From Anisakis pegreffii (lineage: Eukaryota > Nematoda > Chromadorea > Rhabditida > Anisakidae), in contig JAPYMA010001293.1 in assembly GCA_035041965.1 (NCBI GenBank), positions 1 to 64,000 of the forward strand: a stretch of 64,000 bases of DNA, in the 5' to 3' direction. The notes below the pieces were generated by a model. The model was not told the origin of the DNA, made no database searches, and saw nothing but the letters and a program-made list of their open reading frames with translations. Each line of letters begins with the position of its first letter. Position 1 is the first letter of the stretch. Shown here one piece after another: positions 63,101 through 64,000 of the stretch. The translations under genes and the position numbers were made by a program.

Positions 63101-63735
63101 AAACTCTAATAGATAGTGGTGCTCTAATAGAAATCTGAACAACTGAAGAATAAAACTCTAGGAATTGATACAATGATAATGGATTGTGATACAATTCGGT
63201 GACATGCGGAATGAATGGAAATGTGATGTGATACAATATTGAAAGTGCTCTCGCGGCGGCGATTAGCTCACATGGATAGATGGACAGTGTTTAGAAACAC
63301 GTTGCTGTGCTCGTATGCTGATTAGATTAGAACAACGTGCTCGTTTCGTTGCTGTTGTGCTCGTAAACGTCTCGTCTCGTCTGGTCATCAAGCCTCTGCA
63401 GGTTAATTCACGATCTTGGTGAATTGTTGTTGTTGTGAGGGCATACTTCGACTCGATGCCGTATTCATATCAACGTTATTGTTAGTAGATGAAGTGGATC
63501 TTCGTGGCTGCAATCACTTTAAAATCCACGCTACCTTTTAGATTATTACTGGTGGCTGTGCTTAGTGTTTGATCGTTCAGCTTTTGGTATTTCGGTTGCT
63601 TTTATTCATACACTTTTCAATGGGCAGGCAATTAGACGACTGGTTCATATGAAACGTTGAATGTTTTATATAAGGAAGGAGGTTGTTTCTAGTGAGCAGA
63701 AATTTTGTGAGATTGTTGGAGATTATGTAGGAGAT
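60129..63735. other. Convergent intergenic region
   Basis: Between the PDXDC1-like gene (+) and the EGR-type gene (-). It contains a small hydrophobic open frame at 60490-60714 (+) of unknown status, ATT/AAT triplet runs near 61800, and a perfect 21-bp inverted repeat at 62707-62752. TTTATT at 63601-63606 is a possible poly(A) signal for the minus-strand zinc-finger gene. No gene supported. Confidence 0.5.
62707..62752. repeat. Perfect 21-bp inverted repeat with 4-nt loop
   Basis: 62707-62727 (GTCGTCGATATATCGC and onward) is the exact reverse complement of 62732-62752, with loop AATG. It would form a strong hairpin on either strand. No target-site duplication is evident. Confidence 0.9.
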
Positions 63736-63936
63736 TTAAAGGATTGAGGCAGTTGCAAGACGAGTGCATTGACCGACCTTCTGTTTAGAATGAACTTTGG
63801 TATGTCGTTTGCGTTCATCGGATCGAGCGAATTTGCGCCCACAAACTTCACAACTAAACGGCTTTTCACCGGTATGTGTACGAACGTGGGTGGTGAGATG
63901 GTCACTTCGTGAAAATGCTCGCATACAGATGCGACA
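63736..63936 (-). CDS. EGR-family C2H2 zinc-finger factor, last exon
   Basis: The 67-codon terminal exon starts at acceptor TTTCAG and ends with TAA at 63736. It encodes two zinc fingers: [21 protein letters not shown] and, after the TGEKPF linker, [21 protein letters not shown]. The recognition helices RSDHLTT and RSDERKR are those of fingers 2 and 3 of EGR/Krox proteins, which bind a GC-rich nine-base site. Finger 1 and the rest of the protein must lie on upstream exons beyond the right edge of the window. C. elegans has several EGR-like genes; which one this matches cannot be told from one exon. Confidence 0.85.
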   Translation of the reverse strand, partial: CRICMRAFSRSDHLTTHVRTHTGEKPFSCEVCGRKFARSDERKRHTKVHSKQKVGQCTRLATASIL

Positions 63937-64000
63937 CTGAAACTTTTCTTATTAACGGGTGAGGATTTCGATTTAAGTCTTTGAGTCATTAATTAATTAT

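Noticed and set aside
1..64000. tRNA, rRNA, spliced-leader RNA genes, CRISPR arrays or bacterial operons
   Set aside because: I looked for tRNA B-box-like motifs, the SL1 sequence and regularly spaced repeats by eye and saw none. A computed scan (tRNAscan-SE, Rfam) would be needed to exclude them fully.

Overview
The window looks like nuclear DNA of a nematode. It is AT-rich, and its genes are cut into many short exons with donors close to GTTAGT or GTAAGT and acceptors ending TTTCAG. The recognisable proteins (a CCA-1 T-type calcium channel, UNC-93 and an NCAM-1-like adhesion molecule) are closest to nematode versions I know. The species cannot be named from the sequence. I rebuilt every gene model by hand from splice signals, reading phase and family resemblance, with no transcript data or database search.

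Layout: 1-2837 (+) holds a tetraspanin gene whose first exon is not in view. 4075-23608 (-) is one very large gene for the pore subunit of a T-type (Cav3) calcium channel, with 50 exons in phase, two mutually exclusive pore-turret exons, and a long low-complexity C-terminal tail with several possible ends. 23609-32936 has no secure gene, but holds GC-rich retroposon-like pieces and three weak candidate exons. 32937-36169 (-) is unc-93, a 12-TM regulator of two-pore potassium channels. 38258-39788 (+) is a secreted or membrane protein I do not recognise. 39789-42564 is a convergent intergenic stretch with a Mutator-like foldback element that has a clean target-site duplication. 42565-48957 (-) is an NCAM/fasciclin II-type adhesion receptor with five Ig and two FN3 domains and one TM helix. 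48958-52867 is intergenic, with a diverged ~450 bp tandem duplication. 52868-60128 (+) is a PDXDC1-like protein, a PLP-decarboxylase fold without the catalytic lysine. 60129-63735 is intergenic. 63736-63936 (-) is the last exon of an EGR-type zinc-finger gene that runs off the window.

The genes are independent eukaryotic transcription units, not an operon. Several would act in excitable cells: the calcium channel, the potassium-channel regulator, the neuronal adhesion molecule and possibly the EGR factor. No spliced-leader gene, tRNA, rRNA, CRISPR array or bacterial-type feature was seen. The most interesting points are the alternative calcium-channel turret exons, a skippable acidic NCAM exon with a furin-like site, a strong imperfect hairpin at 3684-3761, the foldback element with its empty-site paralogue, and retroposon-like copies whose stem bases have changed on both sides.
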